64,000 nt of DNA from Symbiodinium natans (taxonomy: Eukaryota; Sar; Dinophyceae; Suessiales; Symbiodiniaceae). Where the stretch lies: positions 742,501 through 806,500 of the forward strand of contig CAJNDS010000358.1 of NCBI GenBank assembly GCA_905221605.1, given 5' to 3'. Shown piece after piece: positions 1 to 11,802 of this stretch (position 1 is its first letter; the number at the start of each line of letters is the position of its first letter). The notes under the pieces were generated by a model. It did no database searches and was not told the DNA's origin. It saw nothing but the letters and a program-made list of their open reading frames with translations. The translations under genes were made by a program, and so were the position numbers.

Positions 1-83
1 CCTAAACTCTTTACTCGTCTTCTTTGAAACCTTGCAAATTCCGAAGCCCCCAAAACTGTGTAGATCGGATTTCGGTCCTAGCT

Positions 84-223
84 CTTCCAAAGCCCCTGAA
101 TTAAGGCACATATGCCAATTCAGAATAATTATCCTTAGTATAGGGTTTAGGGTTTAGGGTTTAGGGTTTAGGGTTTATAAATTAGTGTATGCTCCTTAAT
201 TACGAGGTTTTGGAAGATCTGTG
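84..223. mobile_element. MITE-like element, family 1, with telomeric repeats inside
   Basis: The ends are inverted repeats of the form TCTTCCAAA..CCCC..AATTAAGG and CCTTAATT..GGTTTTGGAAGATCT, as in the family-1 copies at 37965, 48384 and 49168. Here the centre is interrupted by five G-strand telomeric units (about 140-177). There is no coding capacity. Classification as a non-autonomous DNA transposon or introner is inferred from the inverted ends and repeated occurrence. Confidence 0.6.
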
Positions 224-538
224 TAGTGCTGCACGTTTGGTGCCGTATGTCTTTCAAGAGGCTGAGGGGCTGAAGGCGTAGGTCCAAGACGAAAACAGCT
301 CTGTGGAGCTTTAGACAAGCAGATCCCGGTGACGCTAAACCCTAAACCCTAAACCCTAAGCCCTAAACCCTAAACCCTGAACCCTAAACCCTAAACCCGA
401 AACCCGAAACCCTAAACCGTCATGGGATTCGACATTGGAGCCCTAAGGTGGTATCCTTGGGCACAGGCCATAGTACTGGTAGGAGTATAATAAGGGCCTG
501 AGCAACAACCCTAAACCCTAAACCCTAAACCCTAAACC

Positions 539-605
<67 letters not shown>

Positions 606-1288
606 ACCCTACTACGAGGCACCCCCAAGGCCTGCTCCTCGTAGTCCCTTAGGGTCCCTTTACAATTTTCACTGTAGTAACCCCCTAAACCCTAAACCCT
701 AAACCCTAAACCCTAAACCCCCAAAACCCTATTCTAATTCTTAAGGCCTCTATATTACACGTCCCCGAGATTGCTAGTAGTAAATGGGGGGGGGGGGTGG
801 CAACAGCAAACTCGATGCTCCTGGCCCCAACACCCCCCCCCCCCCCCCCCCTAGAACACTGCCCATCTCTTGAAAAACCAGCCCAGGACTTGTGTTTAGG
901 GTTTAGGGTCTAGAGTTTAGGGTCTAGGGTTTAGGGTTTAGGGCGTTGTTCGAGATCCCTGGAAGAACGACCGATTCTGTGGGGTGGGCGGAAGAAGGGG
1001 GGGGGGGGAGTATTTAAATCGACCCTAAACTTAGGGTGCAGGGTTTTGGGGCTTATAGTAGAAGCCAAAAAGTTGGAAACTCAATAGCCTCAATCCCTAA
1101 GAGTAAAGCATAGGGAATCCCAGCACTATTTGTCCTTAGAAAGGTTTCCAACATTTTGGCCTTGTTGTAGAGTAGGTAACCTTTAACCTTTTTGGGGTAA
1201 TATAATCCCCTGTTAATCCCAAAGGTTAACCTTTAGTTCGTCCAGGTTACTGGACATCTAAGTTGGGGTGTACTGAAGGGTCAAGGGA

Positions 1289-1508
1289 ACCCAGAGAGCC
1301 CAATACCCCTTAGAATAAGAAATATACCCTAAATTATATAGGGACCCTGAATATGATTTACGGTATATTGCTTAGTTAAGGGGTAAGTATTGGGCTCTTT
1401 GGGAAGTCCCAATATCCCTTAAATAAGAAATATACCTTAAATCACAATGAGGATCCCTATATGATTTAAGGAATATTCCTTAATTAAGCAACATTGGGCT
1501 CTTTGGGT
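1289..1508. mobile_element. Two adjacent family-2 MITE-like elements
   Basis: Two copies lie head to tail (about 1289-1403 and 1404-1508). Each has ends of the form CCC(A)(A/G)AGAGCCCAATA..CC and AATTAAG(G/C)..ATTGGGCTCTTTGGG, with an AT-rich centre including ATATGATTTA(A/C)GG. A third end at 1583-1604 follows a telomeric array (1508-1577), so a further copy seems to have been split by telomeric repeats. Confidence 0.6.
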
Positions 1509-1640
1509 ACCCTAAACCCTGAACCCTAAACCCTAAACCCTAAACCCTAAGCCCTAAGCCCTAAACCCTAAACCTTAGTTAAGGGTCATTGGGCTCTTTG
1601 GGAAGTTCCACCGCCTGCTTGTGCGCCTTGCTTTGCGCAG

Positions 1641-3357
1641 GTCGATCGCAGCAAGGCCGCGGCCCAGAACGAGACCCGAAACCCTGTGCGGCTCGGTGAT
1701 AAAGTAGGGTTTAGGGTTTAGGGCTAGGGTTTAGGGTTTAGGGTTTAGGTTTTAGGGTTTAGGGTATAGGGCTTAGTTGTTTCTTGGACCCTGGAGGTTG
1801 TACCCTTGGGTTTGGGGGGAACCTGCTTGAAGATTGTGAAGTAGTAGAAGGGTCGTGTTTGGTGTTCTCCAAGGAGTCATTCTCGGAGCCCTAGCCCCTA
1901 AAGGTTTCCCTGAATATACTCCCAATATGGCCCTTATTTGAATAGATAAATAAACATATATATATATATATATAGATGTACATATATAAATTATACCGTC
2001 TTATGTATATATATATATATAGTCACCCCCATGATCTAGGTTTTTGTTTGTACATATAAAACCCTCGTAAATACCGATTAAAACGACATGCTGGGTATGT
2101 AAGGCAAAGTCCTGTTTCTGCACGTCTAATCGTATGTGAGACAACCTGTAAATAGTGGTAAACGTGTGTGTTTCTTAACCCTAAACCCTAAACCCTGAAC
2201 CCTAAACCCTAAACCCTAAACCCTAAACCTTAAGCCCTAAACCCTAAACCCTAAACCCTAAACCCTAAACCCTAAACCCTATCCCCCTGCGCAACGGCAT
2301 TTGGCCAAGGTACCAGACCTTCGAGAGCATCTCCGGATGCCCAGAGATGCCATCGGCGGGGTGGAGCGGGCTGCCCGAGCCCGTGCAGAACGAGGCCAGG
2401 AAGGGGTTTAGGGTTTAGGGTTTAGGGTTTAGGGTTTAGGGTTTAGGGTTTAGGGTTTAGGGTTTAGGGTATTTGGGGCTTAGGGTTTAGGGTTCAAGGT
2501 TTAGGCTACGCAGAGTAGGCCCTTATGTTCCCTTGCCAGGCCCAAGAAACCAAAAAGGGGCTCCTTTCTCTTCCTGGGTTATTCGCGGATCCAGGGCATA
2601 AGGCCTGGCGTTTTGTAAGGTTGCTTCGTCTATTATATCAGAACCTCTAAACCACTATCAAACACACGTTTTTTTTGTTTTTTTTTTTTGGGGGGGGGTA
2701 TGGTCAAGCTCCTTGATTTGTTAACCCAAGGGTACTGAGGGTCGGCGAAGTGTCCAGGGTTTAGGGCCGAACTTTCATGACTTGCCCATGTAATGTGGCT
2801 CAGGAAGCCTAAACCCTAAACCCTAAACCCTAAATCCTAAACCCTAAACCTCCTAATGTAGAGGTTTAGGGTTACAATTTTCGTTTTGGGGCCCGTGGGT
2901 ATATTCAGGGTTTAGGGATTGCTGCCGATGATCAAAACCCCGAACCCTGAACCCTTGGAAGCACCCGCGCCTGCAGGTCGGCACTGACCAATTTCGTGGA
3001 CTTTTGGCCGGCAAAGGGCTCCCCGGGAAGGCGCCCCATGGTTTAGGGTTTAGGGTGCGTATAGGGTTTAGGGTTTAGGGTTTAGGGTTTGCGGCTTAGG
3101 GTGTAAGGTTTAAAGACTTAGGGGGGGGGGGGGGAAGGTAACTTAAAGCCCAGTTGTTTTGGTAGCCCAGTGGTACCCTTCTCCCCTTTTTTTGGTTCAA
3201 GGTTGCCTTATAAAGTAACCAACCCAACACAACGGGTACCCTTATGAAACTGTGGTTCCTGGGTGTCACTGGGCTACCCAGTCGTCCTCCATCCCGTCAG
3301 GTTCTCTACGAAGTGCTCCTGGATCCTGAGGACTTCATCCTAGAGGTCGGGCTTTGA
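1641..3357 (+). CDS. 3' part of an unrecognised split gene (four phase-consistent exons)
   Basis: I do not recognise the protein. Four GC-rich islands join in frame. 1641-1703 (acceptor TTGCGCAG, donor AAA|GTAGGG) reads VDRSKAAAQNETRNPVRLGD.. in phase 0. 2317-2399 (acceptor TACCAG, donor AG|GA) ends in phase 2. 2977-3040 (acceptor CTGCAG, donor ATG|GTTTAGGG) reads SALTNFVDFWPAKGSPGRRP. 3301-3357 reads VLYEVLLDPEDFILEVGL and stops at TGA 3355-3357, unless CTAGAG|GTCGGG is another donor. Phases agree at every junction, which argues for one gene. The 5' end is not identified. Introns 1 and 2 carry telomeric arrays, and the last contains a family-3 MITE (3159-3280). The second island is also open on the minus strand. 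Confidence 0.5.
3159..3280. mobile_element. MITE-like element, family 3
   Basis: Inverted ends TTGGTAGCCCAGTGGTACCC and ..CACTGGGCTACCCA enclose a spacer with TTTTTTTGGTTCAAGGTT and an AACCAACCC arm. Other copies are at 10567, 44069, 44258, 46565 (partial) and 62886. This one occupies the last intron of the gene ending at 3357. Confidence 0.65.
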
Positions 3358-3692
3358 CCGGCCTGAGGCGATCATCTTGCAACCCTCTAAATTCTCGCAT
3401 GCGCCACACAAGTTGCTGACCTGACATCTTCGTCAGGCAATGCATCGGGTGTAGCCCGAAGCCGCAGACACTGCACACGCCAGAGAGAAACGATCATCGT
3501 TTAATTCGCGTGCTCTTCAGTACTGCCTAGGACCTAGACATATTCCCATATGCATGTACACACATATATATATATATACACAGACCACTCCGACAAATAG
3601 GATTGTGAGTCTCTGCCTCGCATCAAAGCCCGCACCGACAATCAGCCGCCTGCAGACCACCAGCTGACCCGGGCAAAAAGGGGTTCAGGGAG

Positions 3693-3772
3693 TTTAGGGT
3701 TTAGGGTTTAGGGTTTAGGGTCTAGGGTCTAGGGTCTAGGGTTTAGGGTTCAGGGTTTAGGGTTTTGGGTCT
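3693..3772 (+). repeat. G-strand telomeric array
   Basis: Tandem TTTAGGG with interspersed TCTAGGG variants. It lies in the stretch 3358-4558 between the first gene and the next. That stretch also holds a 40-base poly-G run (3930-3969), a TGTAGGG-variant array (4043-4098) and the open frame 4100-4441. Confidence 0.8.
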
Positions 3773-3927
3773 TGTTACCGTTTGGCTGCTTCTTTATGCT
3801 TCGTACTAGCACATGAGGGAGTGAAGAACCCTCATTCCCTACTAAGAAACAAGTAAACTTTGCGCAAGCAGAGTCCTTGGCTTGGGAACAGAAAGGGGAT
3901 TGTTGGGGTTTTAGGTCGTGGGGGGCA

Positions 3928-3969
<42 letters not shown>

Positions 3970-4099
3970 CTGGTAGCCCTCAACACATCAGCTTCCGACG
4001 CAAGACTGAACAAATGTCATTAGTGGGGTTCTAAAGGGCGGTTAAGGGTTTAGGGTGTAGGGTGTAGGGTGTAGGGTTTAGGGTTTAGGGTTTAGGGTA

Positions 4100-4441
4100 A
4101 TGATCTATCCACCCCTGATGAAAACCGTAGATCCAAGCCCCTTCAAGTGCTTGCCTGCGTCGGACTCCCTTGACGAAGCCGCCAAGATGATCAACAGCGG
4201 AAATCTACAGATTGAAGGTGCTCATGTGGCGGGTTGTTCTGCAAAAAGGGTCGTTTCTGGGCAGCTCGTCTGTTGTACGGGGACTCCGGTCATGAAAATC
4301 ATATGTTCTTTATGTCCTTCTGGTGGAGCAAGAACAGCTCCCCTGTACTTCGTGCCTTGCACCAGCTATTTCTCCAGCGAAGGCCCACGTAGCTTTGCAT
4401 GGCTTAGCAAAGTCTTTGATCCGTTGCTGAAATCGGTTTAG
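4100..4441 (+). CDS. Hypothetical open frame, 113 codons
   Basis: The frame starts ATGATCTATCC directly after a G-strand telomeric array and ends at TAG. The product has no domain I recognise and no clear signal peptide. It lacks the short-exon structure of its neighbours. It may be a single-exon gene, part of an exon, or chance. Confidence 0.2.
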   Translation: MIYPPLMKTVDPSPFKCLPASDSLDEAAKMINSGNLQIEGAHVAGCSAKRVVSGQLVCCTGTPVMKIICSLCPSGGARTAPLYFVPCTSYFSSEGPRSFAWLSKVFDPLLKSV

Positions 4442-4558
4442 AGTCAAGGTTTTTCTCTTCAAGTTATGAGGTAAACCCCAAACAGTTCCTTATATTAACG
4501 GTTTAGGGTTTAGGGTTTAGGGTTTAGGGTTTAGGGTTTAGGGTTTAGGGGCCCAGCC

Positions 4559-4642
4559 ATGCTTTTCTCTGGAAACTCGCGACGCGCCTGTCGGCTGGCG
4601 TCGACCTGCCTCCTTCTCTGCTTGCCGGGTTGCGTGGCAGCT
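4559..4642 (+). CDS. First exon: signal peptide of the glycosyltransferase
   Basis: ATG at 4559 opens a frame reading MLFSGNSRR followed by a hydrophobic Cys/Leu core (STCLLLCLPGCVAA), a typical signal peptide or short signal anchor. Upstream is a G-strand telomeric array (4501-4550), then GCCCAGCC. The donor is probably GCA|GCTGAA or GCT|GAACTT, both phase 0, immediately before a family-2 element starting CCCAAAGATCCC. Linking it to the downstream exons rests on matching phase and on the need of such enzymes for secretory targeting. Confidence 0.5.
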
Positions 4643-7600
4643 GAACTTCCCAAAGATCCCAATACCCCTTAACTGGGTTTAGGGTTTAGGGTTTAGGGTT
4701 TAGGGTTCAGGGTTTAGGGTACCCAAAGAGCCCAATATTGCTTAATTAAGGAATATACCTTAAATCATATTCAGGATCCCTATATGATTTAAGGAATATT
4801 CCTTAATTAAGCAACATTGGGCTCTTTGGGTAGGTGCCACAACCCAAAGATCCCAATACCCGTTAGGTTCAGTGTAATATACTTTAAGTCATAGTAAGGA
4901 GCCCTATTTTTGTGAAAGGTACATTGCCAGAACCCAAAAAGCCCAAGTCCCCATTGTTCAGGAATATGCGTTAAATCATAATCAAGATGCCTATACATTT
5001 TTTGGTAGATTCCCAAGTTGAGGAGTAGCGGGCTCTCTGGGAATCTACGCACCCATCACAACTGCACACACTCCTACATGCCCTAAACTCTGAACCCCAA
5101 ACTCTACACCCCCAAAGCAGGAGCCCCTGAACCTTGAACCCAATGTTCAAACCCGAGCAACCCTCATCCATCTACATCTTTAACCTCGAGGCTTCCTTTG
5201 AGCCCTAATCCCGCAGCCCTAAGGCCTAAGAACTAAACCCACCTAGCCGCGGAGGACCATTCAGTGAGGAAGCGGTGCCTCTGTACCTATGGGTGCAGGA
5301 GCACACGAGGCTAGGCTGCAAGAGGAGTCTACTTTGATTTTGGGCTGGTTGTACTCTGAACTGGGTTTATTCTAAACTGGGTTTAGGGTTTCGGGTTTAG
5401 GGTTTCGGGTTATAGGGTGAAACCCTGAACCCGAAACCCACGGGGGTCCCAAGAAGAGTGGAGGAAACATCGCTTCCTGGAGATGTGTGCTGAGGAGAAT
5501 GTGACCATCTCAGAAATGCTGCGCCTTCTCCTGGGAATTTATTGGGAGTTTACGGGGTTTAGGGTTTAGGGTTTACTATATCCCCCTTGGGAATTATTAC
5601 TTTTTAGTTTTGTTCACATAAAACTAAAGGGGATATTAGATGTATTAAGGTTCAAAGGGGAGTATAGTTTAGGGTTTAGGGTTTAGGGTTTGGGGTTTGG
5701 GGTTTGGGGTTTGGGGTTTGGGGTTTAGGGTTTAGGGTTTAGGGCTAGGTTTGTTGCAGGCTTTTGTTGGGGTGGTCTGTGGGGCTCCAGGGTCTTGCTT
5801 GCGGTTTAGGGTTTAGGGTTTAGGGTTTAGGGTTTAGGGTTTAGGGTGTAGGGTTAACGGTTAAGGGTTAAGGGTTAAGGGTTAAGGGTTAAGGGTTTGG
5901 GTTGACAACATCGTTAGTTTACGAAGGGTCTAAAGAGGGCTCAGCTAGACCATTCTTGTGACACACGCTTCTGATGACTGTTTCAAGTGGTCTGAAACGG
6001 TTGTCATTGCTTTTGTTACAAGGGTTCCGAAGAACAGTTGCCCCAAACCCTAAACCCTAAACCCTAAACCCTAAACCCTAAACCCTAAACCCTAAACCCT
6101 AAACCCTAAACCCTAAACCCTAAACCCTAAACCTAACCCTAAACCCTAAACCCTAAACCCTAAACCCTAAACCCTAAACCCTAAACCCTAAACCCTAAAC
6201 CCTAAACCCTAAACCCTAAACCCTAAACCCTACCCAGGACCCGGTGGGCGTCGACCAGGTCCGCAGCTCGAACGCTGACGCCAGCTTCCGGCGCTTCTGC
6301 GGAGTCCTCGCTCGGAGGTGGGTTTAGGGTTTAGGTTTTAGGGTTTAGGGTTTATAGTTTATCGGGTTTAGGGCGCTGTCCCTATTTATCGGGGACTGAT
6401 CACCCAACTTATGACCACCCATGAACCTCCCAGCAACAGGTGTCCAGCCCGAGCGTCGCGAAGAGCCAGAGGCTTGGGGCGAATTGTGGAGGCTTTAGTG
6501 GTGGCATCTTTTCCTTTGACTACTACTACTATTTGCTTAAGAACCCCCAAACATGAAAGATACTCATTCTTGTACTGCTCTTAAGGAATCATATTGTTTG
6601 GGGGTTCTTAAGCAACTAGTAGAGGCTCGATACAGTTGAGGACTTGAGATCCAAAATCCCGAGCCCCCTAAACCCTAAAACCTCAACCATAAAAACCCTA
6701 AACCCTCCTCAATCTTCAAGACTCCTCCCAGACCCAAAGACAAAGACCCCAACACCCTCAAAAACCCTAAAAATCCCCTTAAAAGCTCCCCAAGACCCCG
6801 AAAAAGCTCAAAAAACCCTCCCCTAAACGCACTCAAAAGCCCCTACTAAGAATACCCTAAAAACCCTTGAAATTCCCAAGAGACGAGGAAAGAGGGACTA
6901 GCTCGCCGCTGGGTGCGGAGAGTGCCGAGAGGCCCCCCGCCAGATGGCGTGGCTCTAGTCTAGGGGTCGGAAGAATTACAAATAGTATACCCTAAACCCT
7001 AAAACCCTAAACCCGAAACCCTAAACCCTAAACCCTAAACCCTAAACCGTGATATATGGCTCCCCAAATAATGATACGACAATCCCCTACAAAATTCTTC
7101 CTAGAATCGAAGATGAGGATCGCTGCATTCTAAGGATTTCCGGAAGCACTGGCCTAAGCTAGGGTTTATGGGGTTTAGGGCTTTGGTTGAAGCGCCAAAA
7201 CCCTAGGTTTTACAGACCCGAAGCCCTAACCGTACCTTAGGAGGTAGAGTAATGTCGGGGTCGCAACAGTTGCCAATCGTATTCCCTTATGGTCCCTGTA
7301 TGATACTATAATACCCCCCTCAGAAAAACCTCTATTCCCATTACTAAGGCCCCTATATTAGGTATCCTTTAATTTTGACGACTTCCTTCGTCTGCCCCGG
7401 TGGATTTCTGAGTTCAATTCTCTTGGGGGAATTATCCGGTATAATCCCAGAGGTTATCCTTCTAGCATACTGGACAACGAAGATACTCTAAACCCTAAAC
7501 CCACACCCTAAACCGCATCTCGTGTTGATGGGGGTTGGGCTGAACGCGGTCGGACCCCCTGACCCTGCAGAACCTTCTTCAACCTATGTAAATCCCATCA

Positions 7601-8514
7601 TCAACGCCAAATGCTTGACTTTACAGGGTCTTACTGTAGGGCTTATGGGGTTTATCGGGCTTTATAGGGCTTCTTGGGGTTTCACAGGGTTTCATAGGGT
7701 TGCAGAGGGTTTGCAGGGTTTAGGGTTTCGGGGCTGCCCCTGAATACTCAGAAGCCCCAAGCCACGGTGAGGCTGCAGTCGCCTCCAGCGGCATCGGTAT
7801 CTCGCAGAGTCGTTTTGTTTCTCTGTTTGTTTGCATGTTTCTTTGTTGGCAGCCTGTGTTTCAGGCTTAGGGTTTAGGGCTTGGGGTTTTTGGGGTGGAC
7901 GGTTGAGGGTGAGGGCTTAGTGTTTAGTGCTTAGGGTGGTTCAGGGTTTAAGGCTCGCTGTGGGGCAGAGTGCCTCGAAAGGGACGTTCAAGGGGTGAAG
8001 ACTCATACCCCTAAGGTTGTACCCCTGAAATGTGGCCCCTTTCACTACTTTAAGGATGTTTCAAATGGTCCAAGAGACAACACCTGGAGAAGTGCAGTTG
8101 AGTTTATGGCCTGACTGTGGAGCGCCATCAAACCCCACGCCGTCTAACGCGGCAACATCACCCTAGCCTAAGCCCAATTTACATGTAAGTCATGTCATTT
8201 CCTCGATCCTCTTTGGGACAATGGGCCCATCGTGGGTGCCAGCTCACGATGCTGTTGGCGGCGGGCGAACGACGCAGGTTTAGGAATCTCCGGTTTGCTA
8301 TACGGAATCCCCAATCCTGAGCCTCATTCGGAACCCAAAACCCCAAGCCCCAAAAGACTCGTACACCCTTACACCCTAAACCCAATAAACCCTATAAGCC
8401 CTGTAAACCCTATAAACCCTATAAACCCTAAAACCCTTAAAACCCTAAACCGTATAAACCCTCTGAACCCTATAAACCCTTAAACCCGAATTAGATGCAT
8501 AACCCTTATAGACC

Positions 8515-8553
<39 letters not shown>

Positions 8554-11500
8554 ACCCTAAACCCTAAACCCTAAAACCCCAAACCTTTTCCCTAAACCCT
8601 AAAACCCTACACCCTAAACCCTAAAACCCTAAACCCCAAACCCTAAACCCTAAACCCTTCAGGTAGCACGCAGCCAAGCAGCCTTGGAGGGAAACTTCCT
8701 TCTTCGGCTGGGGGCGACTCGGGCAAAACCCCATATCTTCCAAAATCCCCGTACTTCAGGAAGATACCCCAAGCTAGGGTTTAGGGTTTAGGGTTTAGGG
8801 TTTAGGGTTTAGGCTTTAGGGATCCTTAGTATAGAGTAGGGTATATATTCCTTATTTAAGGAACATGCCCGAATTCATCATAGGGTATCTTCCTTAGTTA
8901 AGGGGTTTGCAAGATCTGGGAACGTCAGGTCCACTCCGCCCCCGCCCACTCCCCCTTCGGGTCTAGGGTTTAGGGGTTTGGGGTTTAGGGGTTTATAGGG
9001 TTTATAGGGTTTGAGAAGGGGGTTTAGGGTTTGGGGTTTGGGTTTGGGGTTTGGGGTTTAGGGTTTAGGGTGTAGGGTGCCTTAGCTAGTTGGGTCGTTT
9101 AACTTTTGTTCGTGGTACAGGGCTACTCCATCCTTGCAGTTTCGGTTTCAGATCGGAAGGCATACGTGAGAGTTTGTGTTCGTCTGTGTCTCGGCCCGTC
9201 CAGACTTCGACTGAGGTGGCTTTATGCGTAAAGGGTACAGCCAACTCAAGACCCTAAAGCCCGAAGCCCTCAACCCTAACCCTAATCCCTAAACCCTAAA
9301 ACCTCGGTTTTGTGTTCTGGGTGGTTAGGGCCTACGGGGAGTAGTCTTTGTAGGTTCACCCAGGCCTTGTCATTTTTTTCAACGTCGGGCTGGAAACCCC
9401 GCCCGAAGCCTTAAACCCTAAACCGCTAAACCCTAGACCCCAAACTCCAAAAGAGCCCCTCGACAAAGGCTGATGCCCTGGTCCCGCCGCACATCTGTTT
9501 AGAGGGTTCTCCTACGAAGGGCCCTTGTAACTACACAAATTAAAACTGCAGAGGTGCGGTTTAGGGTTTAGGGTGCAGGGTTCAGGGTTCAGGGTTTAGG
9601 CTTAATTCAGGGCTTGAGATCAGGGTTAGGATTTAGGGTTCAGGATTTAGGGTGGCTGCCCAGGAGGATGATTTGAAGCTCCTGCGCCGAAAAGCGAAGA
9701 CTCTCGGCGCGGTCGGATTGAGTTTAGGGAACCCTAAACCCCAAACCCTAAACCCTAAACCTTAAACCCTAAACCCTATTTGGGTTTCGGGTGTTGGGGA
9801 CGTCACGCCTTCATGGAGAATGGTTTTGGGGCCTTTCGGCTTTAGGATTCCAAGGTGCTTTCAAGGTGTAGGGTTTAGGGTTTCTATACGGTCTAGGGTT
9901 TAGGGTTTAGGGTTTAGGGTTTATATAGGGTTTACATAAGGTCTAGGGTTCATGGTTTAGGGTTTAGGGCGGGTTTAGAGTGGGGGGCGTGGCAGTTTAT
10001 AGGGCTCCAACGCTTTGACCCCCAAAACCCCACGGTTGCGGAAAGGGGTTGACAAAAGCTGGCTGGTGACTACTTCGCGAGTCTTCCGATGTGGGACTCA
10101 ACCCTAAGCGCCAAGCTTGACATCCCTAAACCCTAAACCCTAAACACAAACCCTAAACCCTAAACCCTAAACCCTAAACCCTAAACCCTAAACCCTAAAC
10201 CCTAAACCCTATACGCCCTAAACCCTAAACCGCCAGCACCCTAAGCTACCTGCGCCGAGGAAGCATAGCCCGCTCATTGCCACGTGGACGACAGGGGAAG
10301 CCAAGTACATGAGCTTGGCGATGAACCTGGCCTCTGATCTGCAAAGAGAGAGATCTTCCAGATCTCCAGGGGCTTAGGGTTTAGGGTTTAGGGTTTAGGG
10401 TTTAGGGTTTAGGGTTTAGGGTTTAGGGTTTAGGGTTTAGGGTTTAGGGTCCAGAGCCCCTTAGTTAAGGAATAGACCCTAAGCCATAATACTGAGGCTT
10501 AGTATAAATTAAATGAGGGTATGTTCCTTAAGTACGGGCTTCTGATCTGCAAAGAGAGATCTTAAGCTTGGTAGCCCAGTGGTACCCTTCACCTTTTTTT
10601 GGTTGGTTCAAGGTTCCCTTGTAAAGTAACCAGCCACAAAAAGGATGCCCATATTGTAGTATGGTTTCTGGGCTACCAAGAGCTGCAAGGGGAGATCTTA
10701 AGCGTTTTAGGGTTTACGGTTCAGGGTTCAGGGTTTTAGATCTTAGAACCTAGCCCTCGAACATTTCAAGAACCCTGAACCCTTACCTGTACAACCCTGA
10801 AGCCGTAGTTGAACCCTGAACTCCAAGACCCAAAACCTAAGAACAAAAAAACCGAATCCTAGCCTGTATAACGCATGCCGACACCCTGAGCCCGAACCAC
10901 CAGGCGTGGAGCCGGTATCCATGAACCCCAAACTTATCTAGAGTTTAGGGTTTAGGGCTTAGAGTTTCGGCGGCCTTTATTAAATATTCTAACTCCCGCA
11001 TCCCTTCAGAGTATTCTAACTGCAAGGTTTAGCCCAAGGGTAAAATCGGGCTGTTTGCCCTGCGCGCAACAACTATTCCATCTGCACCCTGCCCGTTGTT
11101 CAATATTCTAACTGCAAGGTCGCCACTTTGAGTAAGAGGTTGTGGCTTAGGGTTAGAGTTTTAATTTTAGGGTTTAGAGTTTAGAGTTTAGGGCTTGGGG
11201 GGAAAGGGGTTTTAAGGTTAGGGATTTAGGGTTTCCAGTCTAGGGCTTAGGAATCTAGCGTTTACAGTTTAGGGTTGTAGGGTGCGCACAAGGGTTTCGA
11301 GTGTAGGACTTAAGGTTTAGGGTTTAAAGTTTAGGGGTCAGGGTTCAGGGGTTTAAAGTGTAGGGCTTAGGGTCTAGAGTTTAGGGCATGGAGGTTTGGT
11401 CTTAGGGTCAAGAGTTTAGGGTTAACCCTAAACCCTAAACCCTAAACCCTAAACCGTTGAGCCCAGGCTCTGTCCATCCGGAAGAACGTCCCGAGCCTGG

Positions 11501-11737
11501 AAAGGACCTCGGATTTCGAGCGTTTGAGATTTGAGACTTTCGGGCGCAGAGCAGTGAATGTACGTCTTTAACTTGAATCAAAGTCATGATCGTAGAAGAA
11601 GGAATTCAAGTGATAACGCTAGTGTTTCTGATAGCGATAGTCATGACTGACGACATCAGTTTATTCAGCTAGTAGTCGTTATTCAGAAAGAGCAGGAGTC
11701 GGAGTCGGAGTAGGAGTAGGGGTGGGAGGATCAGGAG

Positions 11738-11802
<65 letters not shown>

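Larger units (their letters stand above)
1..1640. other. Repeat-rich stretch without a supported gene
   Basis: This stretch holds telomeric arrays (C-strand at 335-420, 505-535, 683-720 and 1508-1577; G-strand at 140-180 and 895-945), a CCCTCAA variant array (535-610), short poly-G/poly-C runs, and several MITE-like elements (84-223, 1289-1403, 1404-1508). A short open piece near 239-285 is too short to call. I see no gene with confidence. Confidence 0.6.

Noticed and set aside
6043-6231. A true chromosome end
   Set aside because: Telomeric arrays occur internally and in both orientations throughout the window, with coding islands on both sides; none is terminal.
10260-10335. Resemblance of TTGEAKYMSLA to the Copia RNase H motif (T..EAEY..L)
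   Set aside because: The surrounding residues and the downstream exons (DxD, NTG and HAN boxes) fit a nucleotide-diphospho-sugar transferase much better, and no other retrotransposon domain is nearby.
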